Source: an uncultured Bacilli bacterium (GTDB lineage: Bacteria > Bacillota_I > Bacilli_A > RF39 > UBA660). Taken from it: a stretch of 64,000 nucleotides of DNA. Positions 45,721-54,284 of the stretch are shown piece by piece (the first letter of the stretch is position 1; each line of letters begins with the position of its first letter). Below the pieces are notes generated by a model, which had not been told where the DNA came from, did not search any database, and saw only the letters and a program-made list of their open reading frames with translations. The stretch is from positions 1-64,000 of the forward strand of contig CANQXB010000001.1 of the NCBI GenBank assembly GCA_947627805.1. The letters run 5' to 3'. A program made the position numbers and the translations under genes.

Positions 45721-45957
45721 TTATTCCTCTATCATTTCTTTTAATGTTTTAAAATATCTAGGATATGTTGTATTAAATGTTATATCACATAAATTTTTAA
45801 AAAAGTCACTCGTAGTATAGTATTTAATAAAAATATCATAGCTAATAGAGAAATTAAGAAAAGCATACATCATAGCTCTAAACCGCATAGACTCTTCATA
45901 CCATTGTGCAATATCTTCATTTGAGACATCTTGTTTTTCTAACATTAAAATATCCAT
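45721..45957 (-). CDS. Small hypothetical protein, 78 aa
   Basis: It overlaps the end of the RecJ gene by 13 bp; ATG 45957 is used, though ATG 45945 (overlapping the RecJ stop as TAATG) is also possible. It is a helical protein rich in Phe and Tyr, with no motif recognised. It is followed after 4 bp by the methyltransferase. Confidence 0.55.
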   Translation of the reverse strand: MDILMLEKQDVSNEDIAQWYEESMRFRAMMYAFLNFSISYDIFIKYYTTSDFFKNLCDITFNTTYPRYFKTLKEMIEE

Positions 45958-47735
45958 TCTTCTCTTAATTCATAATCATCTATCAAAATTTGTGGAGTTA
46001 CAAAATCATTCCATTCATTTATATTTGGCGTACCTACTATTGTAAGAACTTGATTTGGTTTAGTCCATTTTTCATACTCCTCTTGTGAAGAATTAAATTT
46101 AATTAAATTAACTCCATTATTTAGAATTACTTTAATCGTTGGCTTTTTATCAGGTGACATTAGTTGTACTTCTTGTGATTCTAACGGAATATGTGCTACT
46201 ACTACAGCTGCCTCAGGAATTTCTTGTCCCCAATAATCATTCATTTTATTTAAGTCATATAAATAATGAGAAAAATCTTCGTTAGTGTGCCAAATAAAAT
46301 CAACCCAATAAATAGGTTCTTGCGGGACGTTCGCGTAAATTCTATTAGTAACAGCTATAAATTTATCTAACTGCTCCTCTGGAATTGATATTCCGAAAGC
46401 ACCAGCATGTCCAGTTGCAAAATCTACACATCCTGTTTTTTCACAAATTTCCCGCATATCCTGCACCTGTGATTTGCTATAATTGCGGGCGCTTCCCATA
46501 TAAACATATTTATCAGCATCGGGCACTTTTGTTTTAGTGAGAACTAAGCATGGTCTTTGATATTTTGCTTGAATTTTATTTGCTGCCAACCCTGCGAGAT
46601 TTTTTTCTACTTCTCCCGGTTCACATAAACAAATAATAATACTATTATCTAATAAATGCTCATCTTCAATTTTATTTTCCAAAAGTTGCATAGAAGCGTC
46701 TGATAATCTAGTCTGTCTAGCTTTTACATTAGCAGCAACCCGCACTGCTTCTTCTACTCTTGGAACCAATTCGCCTTTATGTCCGCGTTTTTCTGATTTA
46801 ATCTTTTCAAATGCTTTTGTAGTAAGCATTGATTCAAAGATTAGTTGTTTTTCTTCTTGTGTACCTGATCGTACAATAGCATTAATAAAAGGTGTTACAT
46901 ACCAAGCTATTGAATTATAATTTACCCCACCTTTTTTATCAATAGAAAAACTATTTTTTTCAACCATATAATAAAAAAATGAATTATGAATATTTTGTAA
47001 ACCTTTATGAATAATATATCTCGTTTCAAGATTGCGATAATCCATCATATCAGATAAATTTCCAAGTGCGACTAAATCTAAAAAATCATCTGCAAAATTG
47101 TTTCCAGTTTCATTATCATAGGCTTGGCAAAAACGATATACTATTCCAGCACCACTAAATGATTTATTACTATAATCATTTGAAAGTTGATTATTAACTG
47201 TAATTACATTAGCACTTGTACTTGTATGCGGGGCTTCGTGATGGTCAAAAATTACAATTATTTGACCTTTTTTACTCATTATTTCATGTTCTTCATAATC
47301 ATTGCTACCTGCGTCTGGTACTATAACTATCGGAGCAGTTAATTTATCTGTCATATCTGCTAGTCCATGTTGTTTACCTGTATGCAAATAATATTTTATA
47401 TGGTCTGCCGCATATTCTGGAGCAACTGCATTGATATAGTTGATAAAAATGGCAGAAGAACAGTACCCATCGGCATCACAATCCACCACCACTTCCATAT
47501 CCCATTTTTGAGCAATGGCATCTTGGATAACAACTACTGCATCTATAATACTATCTAACTTACGCCAAATTTCTTTTTCATTAGGATTTTCTGCTTTAAT
47601 CCATTTTTCTAGTATATCTTCATTAATTCCTCGACTAATTAAAATGCGGGAAGTAGTATCTTTATATTCATCTTCGTTTTCACTAAATAAGCGATAATCC
47701 ACGTTTTTCCTCCAATGCTTTTGAACATAAGTCAT
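45945..47735 (-). CDS. recJ: RecJ-like DHH single-strand exonuclease, 596 aa
   Basis: It has the DHH phosphoesterase motifs in order: DCDADGYCSS (D85, D87, D89), VPDAGSND (about 140-146), DHHEAP (164-169), and the DHHA1 motif FATGHAGAFGIS further on. A C-terminal OB-type domain follows. RecJ degrades single-stranded DNA 5' to 3', working in recombination and repair. It lies in the unit with helicase, primase and polymerase. Its start overlaps the small Cys-rich gene by 53 bp. Length is in the usual range (about 570-600). Confidence 0.9.
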   Translation of the reverse strand: MTYVQKHWRKNVDYRLFSENEDEYKDTTSRILISRGINEDILEKWIKAENPNEKEIWRKLDSIIDAVVVIQDAIAQKWDMEVVVDCDADGYCSSAIFINYINAVAPEYAADHIKYYLHTGKQHGLADMTDKLTAPIVIVPDAGSNDYEEHEIMSKKGQIIVIFDHHEAPHTSTSANVITVNNQLSNDYSNKSFSGAGIVYRFCQAYDNETGNNFADDFLDLVALGNLSDMMDYRNLETRYIIHKGLQNIHNSFFYYMVEKNSFSIDKKGGVNYNSIAWYVTPFINAIVRSGTQEEKQLIFESMLTTKAFEKIKSEKRGHKGELVPRVEEAVRVAANVKARQTRLSDASMQLLENKIEDEHLLDNSIIICLCEPGEVEKNLAGLAANKIQAKYQRPCLVLTKTKVPDADKYVYMGSARNYSKSQVQDMREICEKTGCVDFATGHAGAFGISIPEEQLDKFIAVTNRIYANVPQEPIYWVDFIWHTNEDFSHYLYDLNKMNDYWGQEIPEAAVVVAHIPLESQEVQLMSPDKKPTIKVILNNGVNLIKFNSSQEEYEKWTKPNQVLTIVGTPNINEWNDFVTPQILIDDYELREEWIF

Positions 47736-47892
47736 TGAGGAAGAACCATTCGCAAAATGTACCTTTTATTTTTGGATGTCTAATTATTTTATCTAAAAGT
47801 CTGCAAACATAAAATTTTCCGCAATATCTTAAATGTTCACATGGTATTATATATTTTTCACAGTATCTACATATTGTACATGTTCTTTTCAT
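47683..47892 (-). CDS. Small Cys-rich protein, 69 aa
   Basis: The ATG at 47892 follows AGGAAGAATC. It has seven or eight Cys in 69 residues (CTICRYCEKY, CEHLRYCGKFYVC, FCEW), suggesting one or two zinc sites. The 3' end overlaps the RecJ start by 53 bp. It lies 8 bp after the primase stop. Its role is unknown; a replication accessory protein is plausible by position. Confidence 0.55.
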   Translation of the reverse strand: MKRTCTICRYCEKYIIPCEHLRYCGKFYVCRLLDKIIRHPKIKGTFCEWFFLNDLCSKALEEKRGLSLI

Positions 47893-47900
47893 GATTCTTC

Positions 47901-48980
47901 CTATTGTAATATAATTCTATTTTCTCTAAACAAATATTGGAACACATCTTTACCATGGTCTAATGGCGATGATTTATAATCTAATAAGTTGCTTTCATCC
48001 CATATAATACTTACATTGACTTGTGAAGTAAACTTGCGAGCTAATTTAATCATTTTATCTCTATTCTCATAATATTCTTGTGAGCCAATGTCTTTAAAAT
48101 CTTTATCGAATGCGATAATTAAATCTTTAACTCCAAGAGTCACAAGTAAATGAAATTGATATTTTGATATAGAGCTGCCGCATACTGCTACACACATATT
48201 ATTACCTAAACCAATATATGATAAATATTGCATAACAGCTTTTTCTGATTCTACTACAATAGCCGTTTTCTTCTTTTGTATATTTTCTTTTGCTTGTTCT
48301 AACCCATATAAATTAAAAGCTAATGGATGATTATACATTTTACCATTATTTATCCACGGTCTATACTTTCCACATTGCTCTTCAATTTCTTTTACTAATG
48401 TTCTTGTTCTAATTCCTATTAATCTACCATCTTCATCTGTATGAGGAATTAAAATTCCACCATTTACAGGATCATACCGTATATTCATATAATCACAAAC
48501 TTCTTTAATTATACCTTCACGCTCCCAAGATTTAATTAAAGGTTGTGGATAATATTGTAAAATATTCTCATTGATTTGCGGCAAGATTAATTTTTCAGTT
48601 TGCTCACCATGAATTTTTGCGACTCTTTGATATTCTCTAAATGCTTTTTGATCTTCTGTATTTAATACTTCTATATCAGTTATAGAACCTTCAAGATTAA
48701 AAAATTGAACAACAAAATAAATTGCCGTATTAAAATCTTCTAAATGTTCTATTTTTTGTACTAGTTCAAATATATCAAATTTTCCGCAACTACCTGTGTA
48801 ACATGTAAATAGTTGGCTATTTTCATAATAATATAATTTATGAGAATCTCCGCCATGACATATTGTTAATGCTTCTATATGATTAGAATACATTTGCGGT
48901 TCTGCATTATAATATTCTAATAATAAAAAAACATCTTCTAACTCAATTAATTCTTTAACTTCTTCTTTACTATAGCTCAT
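47901..48980 (-). CDS. dnaG: DnaG-type primase, 359 aa
   Basis: Zinc-binding N-terminus: CHGGDSHKLYYYENSQLFTC then GSCGKFDIFELV (about 37-70) is the primase zinc ribbon. A TOPRIM region follows with KTAIVVESEKAVMQYLS (catalytic Glu) and DLIIAFDKDFKD (acidic pair). It synthesises RNA primers for lagging-strand DNA and should partner with the DnaB gene immediately upstream. It starts within the end of that gene; I prefer ATG 48980 over 48989. It is shorter than bacterial DnaG and lacks the C-terminal helicase-binding region. Confidence 0.85.
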   Translation of the reverse strand: MSYSKEEVKELIELEDVFLLLEYYNAEPQMYSNHIEALTICHGGDSHKLYYYENSQLFTCYTGSCGKFDIFELVQKIEHLEDFNTAIYFVVQFFNLEGSITDIEVLNTEDQKAFREYQRVAKIHGEQTEKLILPQINENILQYYPQPLIKSWEREGIIKEVCDYMNIRYDPVNGGILIPHTDEDGRLIGIRTRTLVKEIEEQCGKYRPWINNGKMYNHPLAFNLYGLEQAKENIQKKKTAIVVESEKAVMQYLSYIGLGNNMCVAVCGSSISKYQFHLLVTLGVKDLIIAFDKDFKDIGSQEYYENRDKMIKLARKFTSQVNVSIIWDESNLLDYKSSPLDHGKDVFQYLFRENRIILQ

Positions 48981-50526
48981 TATTATCATCTACTTCTATA
49001 GTTAAAGGAGTTAATGTAATTGGATTATATTTCCAATCTGTAACAAAGATCCCTTCAAAACGACAAGTGCCTTTATCTGCGTACATCCATATATAACATT
49101 TGTTGCACTCGCCACCACGATTTTTATAAATTGACATTTTTATATTAGGTTCACGAGACAATTCTAATGATGGGGTTAGCTGAGATAATTTTTCTCTATC
49201 ATTATCAGTTAATTCTAACAAAATCATACCAGCGTCTACTTTATCTGCAATAGCTTTTGCACCACGTAATAGATTTTGATCAGGTGTATCTGATGTTTGA
49301 TAATCTGCATTTAATTGTGTTGCAGACATAATAAATATATTAAATTTTGTGCATATATCTTTTAACGATACTGAAATCATAAAAAGAACATTATCTTCTC
49401 TTAGCCGCATACCTGCGGAACGTCGAGAAATTTCTTCTAATATTTTCATTGAACTATGAATATAATCTAAAAAAACATATTGAATTGCATGTTGCCGCAA
49501 ATTTCTTTTAATTGTATTCTCAATATCTTTCATATTAAAATCAGGAAGCTCTTCAACATATAAAGGAGAGCTTTGTAATAATTTTGCAGCGTATTGTACT
49601 CTTTCTAATTCTTCTGTTGAATAATATTCATTTCGTAGAATATGTTCTTCATTTACAGCTGATAAAAATGCTAAAGCCATTGTAGTAATTTCTTGAATAT
49701 CTTGCTCTGTCGATATAAATAATACTGGTTGTTTCTTACCATTTTTAATCCATTTTCCATGAGTAGTAGAGTATATCTCAGAGCATGCCATCTGACAAGC
49801 ATCCGCAACCATAGACCTTGATTTACCGATACCAGTCGCGGCAGATCTAATATAAAATTTACCAAGACGCGCTCCCCGCACCGCCGCATTTGTGAACTGA
49901 TCATGTAGCGGAAGTCCAACATCTGGTAATTTTTCAAGACTAGCTAAAATATCAGAAACTTTATCTCCAAGAAGTACAGCTCCTTCATATACGTTTTCTT
50001 CCGCATAGTGCGCCCGCACATTCTCTATCATTATTTCTATTTCATTAGCAATATCATCAACAGTTAAACTTTCAAAATATTTTCTTTTTTCTTCAACAAT
50101 ATCTGAGCTATCTAATATATCAGAAGGAATTGGATAAAATTTGCTAACATCTACCCCAATTGCATCATACGCTCGCAAAAGAGTTAATTTCTTGATTGTA
50201 TTATAATAATGGTCAAAATTTAATAATTCTGACTGCTCTTTAACATTTTCTACCCACTGCGCTCCACCATTTGCATCATATATTGCTTTACTTTTGGGTT
50301 TCGATTCAAGATAGTTTTCTATCGCTTGTAAAGTAATATTTTGTGCACCAGTTTGATATAAATTATAAACTGCGCCAAATACTACTTTATGCATATCGTT
50401 TAAAAAATCTTCTTCATTAAAAAAATAAATACCATCGTTTTCTAATAATGATGGTTTCTTTAAAATACATCCTATTAAATGAAGAGCGGCGTCATTATCT
50501 CTATAATCAGAGTTTTTTATACTCAA
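48970..50526 (-). CDS. dnaB: DnaB-like replicative helicase, 518 aa
   Basis: The TTG start at 50526 is preceded by a strong GAGGAGGGG. The N-terminal helical domain (about 1-170) is followed by a RecA-type ATPase with Walker A AATGIGKSR (about 229-237) and Walker B VFLDYIHS. A KNRGG motif near the end is typical of the DnaB arginine region. It forms hexamers that unwind the fork. It is placed between a candidate loader and primase, the normal replisome order. Confidence 0.92.
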   Translation of the reverse strand: MSIKNSDYRDNDAALHLIGCILKKPSLLENDGIYFFNEEDFLNDMHKVVFGAVYNLYQTGAQNITLQAIENYLESKPKSKAIYDANGGAQWVENVKEQSELLNFDHYYNTIKKLTLLRAYDAIGVDVSKFYPIPSDILDSSDIVEEKRKYFESLTVDDIANEIEIMIENVRAHYAEENVYEGAVLLGDKVSDILASLEKLPDVGLPLHDQFTNAAVRGARLGKFYIRSAATGIGKSRSMVADACQMACSEIYSTTHGKWIKNGKKQPVLFISTEQDIQEITTMALAFLSAVNEEHILRNEYYSTEELERVQYAAKLLQSSPLYVEELPDFNMKDIENTIKRNLRQHAIQYVFLDYIHSSMKILEEISRRSAGMRLREDNVLFMISVSLKDICTKFNIFIMSATQLNADYQTSDTPDQNLLRGAKAIADKVDAGMILLELTDNDREKLSQLTPSLELSREPNIKMSIYKNRGGECNKCYIWMYADKGTCRFEGIFVTDWKYNPITLTPLTIEVDDNNEL

Positions 50527-50541
50527 TACACCCCTCCTCTT

Positions 50542-51036
50542 CTACTCTAAATGAAACAATTTTAATCTCTTTGGTTTCGTAGTTACAGTAGAATTTGTAT
50601 GAATAATTTTTGGCTCTAGTGATTTTTTCCATTTATCAAAATTTGTCTCATTGTATTGGTGTTTACTTTTTTCTTTTTCCTCCCAATAATCCATTGCTTC
50701 TCCATACACATATTCTACAATACCTATACTTCCATAAGCAGCGCTTGGATCATTCTTTTTTATATCATACCAATAATCAAGAGTTTTCTTTATTCCTATT
50801 GGAGTGAATCCCATTTTTTTATATGCAGATATTTTTGAATCTATTCTTTTTTTATTATACGCATTTCCGCATAATTCTCGCATTTTACAATGAATTGAAT
50901 CTATTATAATATCATTTTTATTACGTTCTATATAACATTTTTTATGATAATATCTATTTTTTACTTGTACATATTCTTCATCTTCTCGATAAAAAGATTG
51001 CTCACATGAAGGACATTTTACTTTATGTTTTGCCAT
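50542..51036 (-). CDS. Zinc-ribbon replication accessory protein, helicase-loader candidate, 164 aa
   Basis: The ATG at 51036 follows AAAGGAGG, and it is the first gene after the promoter at 51075-51103. The N-terminus has a Cys4/His zinc ribbon (CPSCEQSF then YYHKKCY), followed by a helical region (LGM-like GFTPIGIKKTLDYWY) resembling winged-helix/loader-type phage proteins. No ATPase motif is present. Position directly before dnaB suggests helicase loading. This is inference by context. Confidence 0.5.
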   Translation of the reverse strand: MAKHKVKCPSCEQSFYREDEEYVQVKNRYYHKKCYIERNKNDIIIDSIHCKMRELCGNAYNKKRIDSKISAYKKMGFTPIGIKKTLDYWYDIKKNDPSAAYGSIGIVEYVYGEAMDYWEEKEKSKHQYNETNFDKWKKSLEPKIIHTNSTVTTKPKRLKLFHLE

Positions 51037-51074
51037 GAATATCCTCCTTTGTGTATACTAATACTATATAATAT

Positions 51075-51103
51075 ATTATATCATAAAAAAACATTCTTGT
51101 CAA
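51075..51103 (-). promoter_or_regulatory. Consensus sigma-70-type promoter for the replisome unit
   Basis: TTGACA (51103-51098) and TATAAT (51080-51075) on the - strand with exactly 17 bp, plus an extended TG. It lies immediately after the terminator of the Sak4-like gene and drives the loader candidate, dnaB, dnaG and recJ. The transcribed start region shares an AT palindrome-like motif (ATATTATATAGTA) with the promoter near 36995. Confidence 0.93.
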
Positions 51104-51104
51104 A

Positions 51105-51128
51105 GAAAAAGCCCGCCGAAGCGGGCTT
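51105..51128 (-). terminator. Intrinsic terminator after the Sak4-like gene
   Basis: On the - strand AAGCCCGC (51128-51121), loop TTCG, GCGGGCTT (51116-51109), then a T-rich tract TTTCTTT. It lies 12 bp after the stop codon and directly abuts the next promoter. Confidence 0.93.
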
Positions 51129-51140
51129 AAAAAGTATTTC

Positions 51141-54100
51141 TTAAATTCCTTGTCCAACAGCATCAATAAGATCTGATATAATAAGATCGAGTTGCTCAAC
51201 TTGTGAACGTTGCATTTCTGCAACTTTTTTACCTGGACCAAGATGTTTAGCTACAATATCATTGATGCGGGGAGCCCAGGTAGTGCCAAAATTCCCTCCC
51301 GCAGCTTCCATGATCTTAGAAACAAGATCATTAAAGGTTGACATTAACTGGTCAAAGTTAGGAGTTTCTTTAATTTCATAAGCTGTAGTGCGGGAGTCTG
51401 TAACAAATTCTCCATTATGCGTTTCAGCTTCTTTATCAATAGCCTCTCCAATAGCATCAACAAGATTTTGATATGTAAACTCAATAGATGGCGGAGTAAA
51501 ACGAAAACGACTACCAGCTACAAATCGCGGGGTTCCGCGCATATATAAGGTGGTGTGAGTTGTGCCATCTTCGTCTTGTACAGGATGCGCATAACCAATA
51601 ATATCAGACATGCGGTCTACAATAAGACGAGGACGCTTATCAAGAGTTGGAACAATTTGGTTATACTCTTTGCCGTTTTCATCAGTAAAGACTTTGTCCT
51701 CAGAGTGAGAAATCATTACTAAACCATATCCCATTTGCGGGATACTGCGCAATGTTTCATCAAATTCTTTTGCGGCGAGTTTGTAACCCTTCAATTATGT
51801 TATCCTAAAGGCTTTTTATCCTTTAGTTCTTATACTTCTTATTCGTATAAGTTCAGCATATCTTTTTATCCTTTTGCAAAGGATAAGCAGTCTCGTGGAA
51901 AATTATTTCATTATAAGTTTTTGGAATTTTTCAAATTTTCTTTTCATATAAATTTTTGGATTATCTTTATAAAGAAAATCTAAAACGGTTTTAGCTTTAT
52001 TCCCATAGCAATAAAGTCTATATAAAGGAATTCTCCTATTTTCACCAAATTGAGAAGTTAAATTAAGTTGAATATTGATAGTCTCTAATAAGTATTGCTG
52101 AATTTCAGTTAAAAAATGTAAACAAGTAGAATCTAATTGAAAAACTAAAGAAGTCGCTTTTTTAACAGAACCATCGCCATCAAAAAACCCTCTTATGTAA
52201 TGACGAATTAAATGATAATCAATACTATCTAAAGGAACATGGAAATTTTTATGATTGTAAGTTTTATTTGGAGGTAGGTGGTATCGTTCAATTAATATTT
52301 TTTTAAGATTTTTATCTTCTATATAAAGTTTACAATTTTCATATCCTCGTTGTGTCACATAAAATTTAATTGGTCTAGTTAATCCCATTGCTTCTCTAAT
52401 TTTTTCTAGCACTTCAGCATCTTGTTTTCGTAACTCAATATATACTTGATTACTTCGTTCTGCTACACATCCATCAGCTGCAATTAAACCTAATGTATAT
52501 GCTAATTCTTCAGACTGATGATAGAAAAAATCTTCATTAAAATTATATACTCTGCAATGCTCTCCCGGTTTTCTCGTATCAACATTGTGTTTTGCTAAAA
52601 TTTTTCTTAATCTTTTTTCTCCAATGCTAAAATGTTTACATGTCTTTTTAATAGAATTAGGTTGTAAATAATATTCAACAACCTTTAATTCATTTACTTC
52701 TACAATTTTACCCATTTTACTCCTCCCGAGTCAAATGTTTTACTTATAATGTTTAAGTTTTCTATGCGTTGCACGTGACTAAACTTTTGCATTTAGCCTT
52801 CCGTTCTGATTCCCCTCTCAGGGTTCCAGCTTTTACTGCTTTTTTCAAAGAATATTACTATTCTAAGCGGCAAGTAATTTACCGTAGGGTATATCACCTA
52901 TAGTTGCGGCACCTTCATTATTGCAAATATATTTTTCACATAAATCATAAGCTATGTCTGCCGTATCCACAATAATATTTTGAAACTTTTGATGAGCTTC
53001 TTCATTATTTAATTGCTTCAAAACCTTTTTAAAATCAGACCATTTTTTAATAGGTTGCGCAAGAATCCCAGGGATAGCCAGGTATCCGACTTCAAAAGCT
53101 AAAAGCAAAGCCTTGGGAAATTGACTGGCGATGGTAGTTTTTCCGGTTTTCACATTGTTATCCTAAAGGCTTTTTATCCTTTAGTTCTTGCGGTTTCCCG
53201 CAAGGTCAGCATATATTATCATCTATTTAATATAACTAAATAGAGTCCTTGACTCGTGGATTTATTATATTCTTGAATTAAGCGCTATAAGATATTTGTT
53301 ATATTTTCTTTCTAGCTTTGGAGTATTAATATTATAAATATCTTTTAAGAATTGCAAAGAAGGCGTAGTTGATAGTTCTAAACTATATAAGTCTCTTGAT
53401 GTATGATAAAGATACCAAGGATAATCTGTAAAATCTTGAATTTCTTCAAATAATCCTTTTGTCTTTGAAGTAATTTTTACTTTCCCAGCAGTATAACTCC
53501 CATCTCCATCATAAAAACCTTTAATAAAACTTAGTTTAAATACATCTGGGATATTCTTCATTGAAATATTTTTGTAAGTTTTATCAGGAACAATGCTATA
53601 ATTTTCTAAATCTTCTTTAATTTGTTTAGAAGAAAATTCTAATTCTGCTACAGGATATTTACTTTCAACAGTATAATGTTTAATTGGAGCTTCAATTTGA
53701 GCTTTTTCTTTGAATTCAATTAACCATTGTTCGTCTGCTACTTGCAATCCAATTTTTATAGCATTACGATTTTTTCTTATTGTGCCATCTGCCGCAATAA
53801 AACCTAAATAATAAGCTGATGTATCATTTAATGTATGAAAATAATTATGATTAACTTTGTATCCTCTTTTCATATTTTCAATAACACACTGTTCATGACG
53901 ATCTCTAATATGAACATTATAAGAATTAAACATTTTTTTCAACTTATAGGTAGAAATATTAAATTCTCTTTCACAAGCAGCTAAACTATTGCCTTCTTGA
54001 TAAAATTTTATAATATTACTGTGGTTGACCATTACAGGCAAGCATCCTTTCTTCAAGTTTCAAAATCTATGCGTTGCGCGTGTTATAACTTTTAAATTAT

Positions 54101-54270
54101 AACTTCCGCTCGTGTTAGCAGCTAAGCCTTCACGTTTTTTCAAGGATTTGCTAGTTTAATCGCTCAAACTAGGCCCAAAATTTAGGCGCACCGTATAACA
54201 AAACCGTATAGCCGCAGAGATCACGAGAAATTTCATGCGGCTGGATAGACAGAATATCAATATCAGCCAT
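51141..54270 (-). CDS. Sak4-like RecA/AAA ATPase, three exons split by two group I introns
   Basis: Exons (- strand): 54270-54184, 53150-52881, 51791-51141; spliced length 1008 nt, 335 aa. ATG 54270 follows AAAGGAGG. Exon joining recreates Walker A GAPKTGKT (residues 27-34; the intron sits between P29 and K30), LLLAFEVGY, Walker B NIIVDTADIA (D91), and DIPYG|KGYKLAAKEF, all features of the phage Sak4/AAA_24 single-strand annealing or RecA-like recombinase group. It would promote annealing or strand exchange with the ssDNA-binding candidate encoded just upstream. Without splicing only 29 residues plus a few are made. A strong terminator follows. Confidence 0.88.
51792..52880 (-). mobile_element. 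Group I intron (Sak4 gene, second) with LAGLIDADG gene
   Basis: 1089 nt. The 5' exon ends in GGT (last base U), the intron ends in G (51792), and removal keeps the frame. R element at 52773-52761 (TGCAACGCATAGA) and S element at 51864-51853 (AAGATATGCTGA): their P7 strands GCATA and TATGC are complementary. The endonuclease lies between R and S. The 3' end shares a 34-nt identical block (51798-51831) with the other intron of this gene (53156-53189). Confidence 0.88.
51903..52715 (-). CDS. LAGLIDADG homing endonuclease in intron, 270 aa
   Basis: The ATG at 52715 follows GGGAGGAG. Two LAGLIDADG motifs, TLGLIAADG (74-82) and IRGFFDGDG (174-182), spaced about 100 residues apart, indicate a single-chain enzyme. 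The N-terminal 45 residues look like a helix-turn-helix (CKHFSIGEKRLRKILAKH). It is expected to cut intron-less copies of the Sak4-like gene at the PYG/KGY codons, allowing the intron to spread. It is expressed from within the intron with its own ribosome site. Confidence 0.88.
   Translation of the reverse strand: MGKIVEVNELKVVEYYLQPNSIKKTCKHFSIGEKRLRKILAKHNVDTRKPGEHCRVYNFNEDFFYHQSEELAYTLGLIAADGCVAERSNQVYIELRKQDAEVLEKIREAMGLTRPIKFYVTQRGYENCKLYIEDKNLKKILIERYHLPPNKTYNHKNFHVPLDSIDYHLIRHYIRGFFDGDGSVKKATSLVFQLDSTCLHFLTEIQQYLLETINIQLNLTSQFGENRRIPLYRLYCYGNKAKTVLDFLYKDNPKIYMKRKFEKFQKLIMK
53151..54183 (-). mobile_element. Group I intron (Sak4 gene, first), inside Walker A, with LAGLIDADG gene
   Basis: 1033 nt. 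The 5' exon ends in CCT (U) and the intron ends in G (53151). It separates GAP from KTGKT of the Walker A loop. R element at 54078-54066 (CGCAACGCATAGA) and S element at 53217-53206 (AATATATGCTGA) again give P7 pairing GCATA/TATGC. The 3' region includes the CTTGCGG-GAAA-CCGCAAG hairpin and the 34-nt block shared with the second intron. Confidence 0.88.
53265..54032 (-). CDS. LAGLIDADG homing endonuclease in intron, 255 aa
   Basis: I choose ATG 54032, with GAAAGGA about 12 bp upstream; the frame is open back to a TTG at 54056. Two motifs, YLGFIAADG (75-83) and FIKGFYDGDG (169-178), define a single-chain LAGLIDADG enzyme. The N-terminus resembles a helix-turn-helix (ACEREFNISTYKLKKMF). It is clearly related in layout to the endonuclease of the other intron of the same gene, but diverged. 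It probably targets the Walker A codons of intron-less alleles. Confidence 0.87.
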   Translation of the reverse strand: MVNHSNIIKFYQEGNSLAACEREFNISTYKLKKMFNSYNVHIRDRHEQCVIENMKRGYKVNHNYFHTLNDTSAYYLGFIAADGTIRKNRNAIKIGLQVADEQWLIEFKEKAQIEAPIKHYTVESKYPVAELEFSSKQIKEDLENYSIVPDKTYKNISMKNIPDVFKLSFIKGFYDGDGSYTAGKVKITSKTKGLFEEIQDFTDYPWYLYHTSRDLYSLELSTTPSLQFLKDIYNINTPKLERKYNKYLIALNSRI

Positions 54271-54284
54271 CTATACAACCTCCT

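Noticed and set aside
51023..51241. 72-codon - strand frame across the Sak4 gene end, terminator and promoter
   Set aside because: It runs through the Sak4 3' end, a strong terminator and a consensus promoter in another frame; not a credible gene.
51792..54183. Inteins instead of introns in the Sak4-like gene
   Set aside because: The inserts contain in-frame stops right after the 5' exon, the endonucleases have their own ribosome sites and starts, and R/S elements with pairing P7 are present. No intein splicing motifs were seen.
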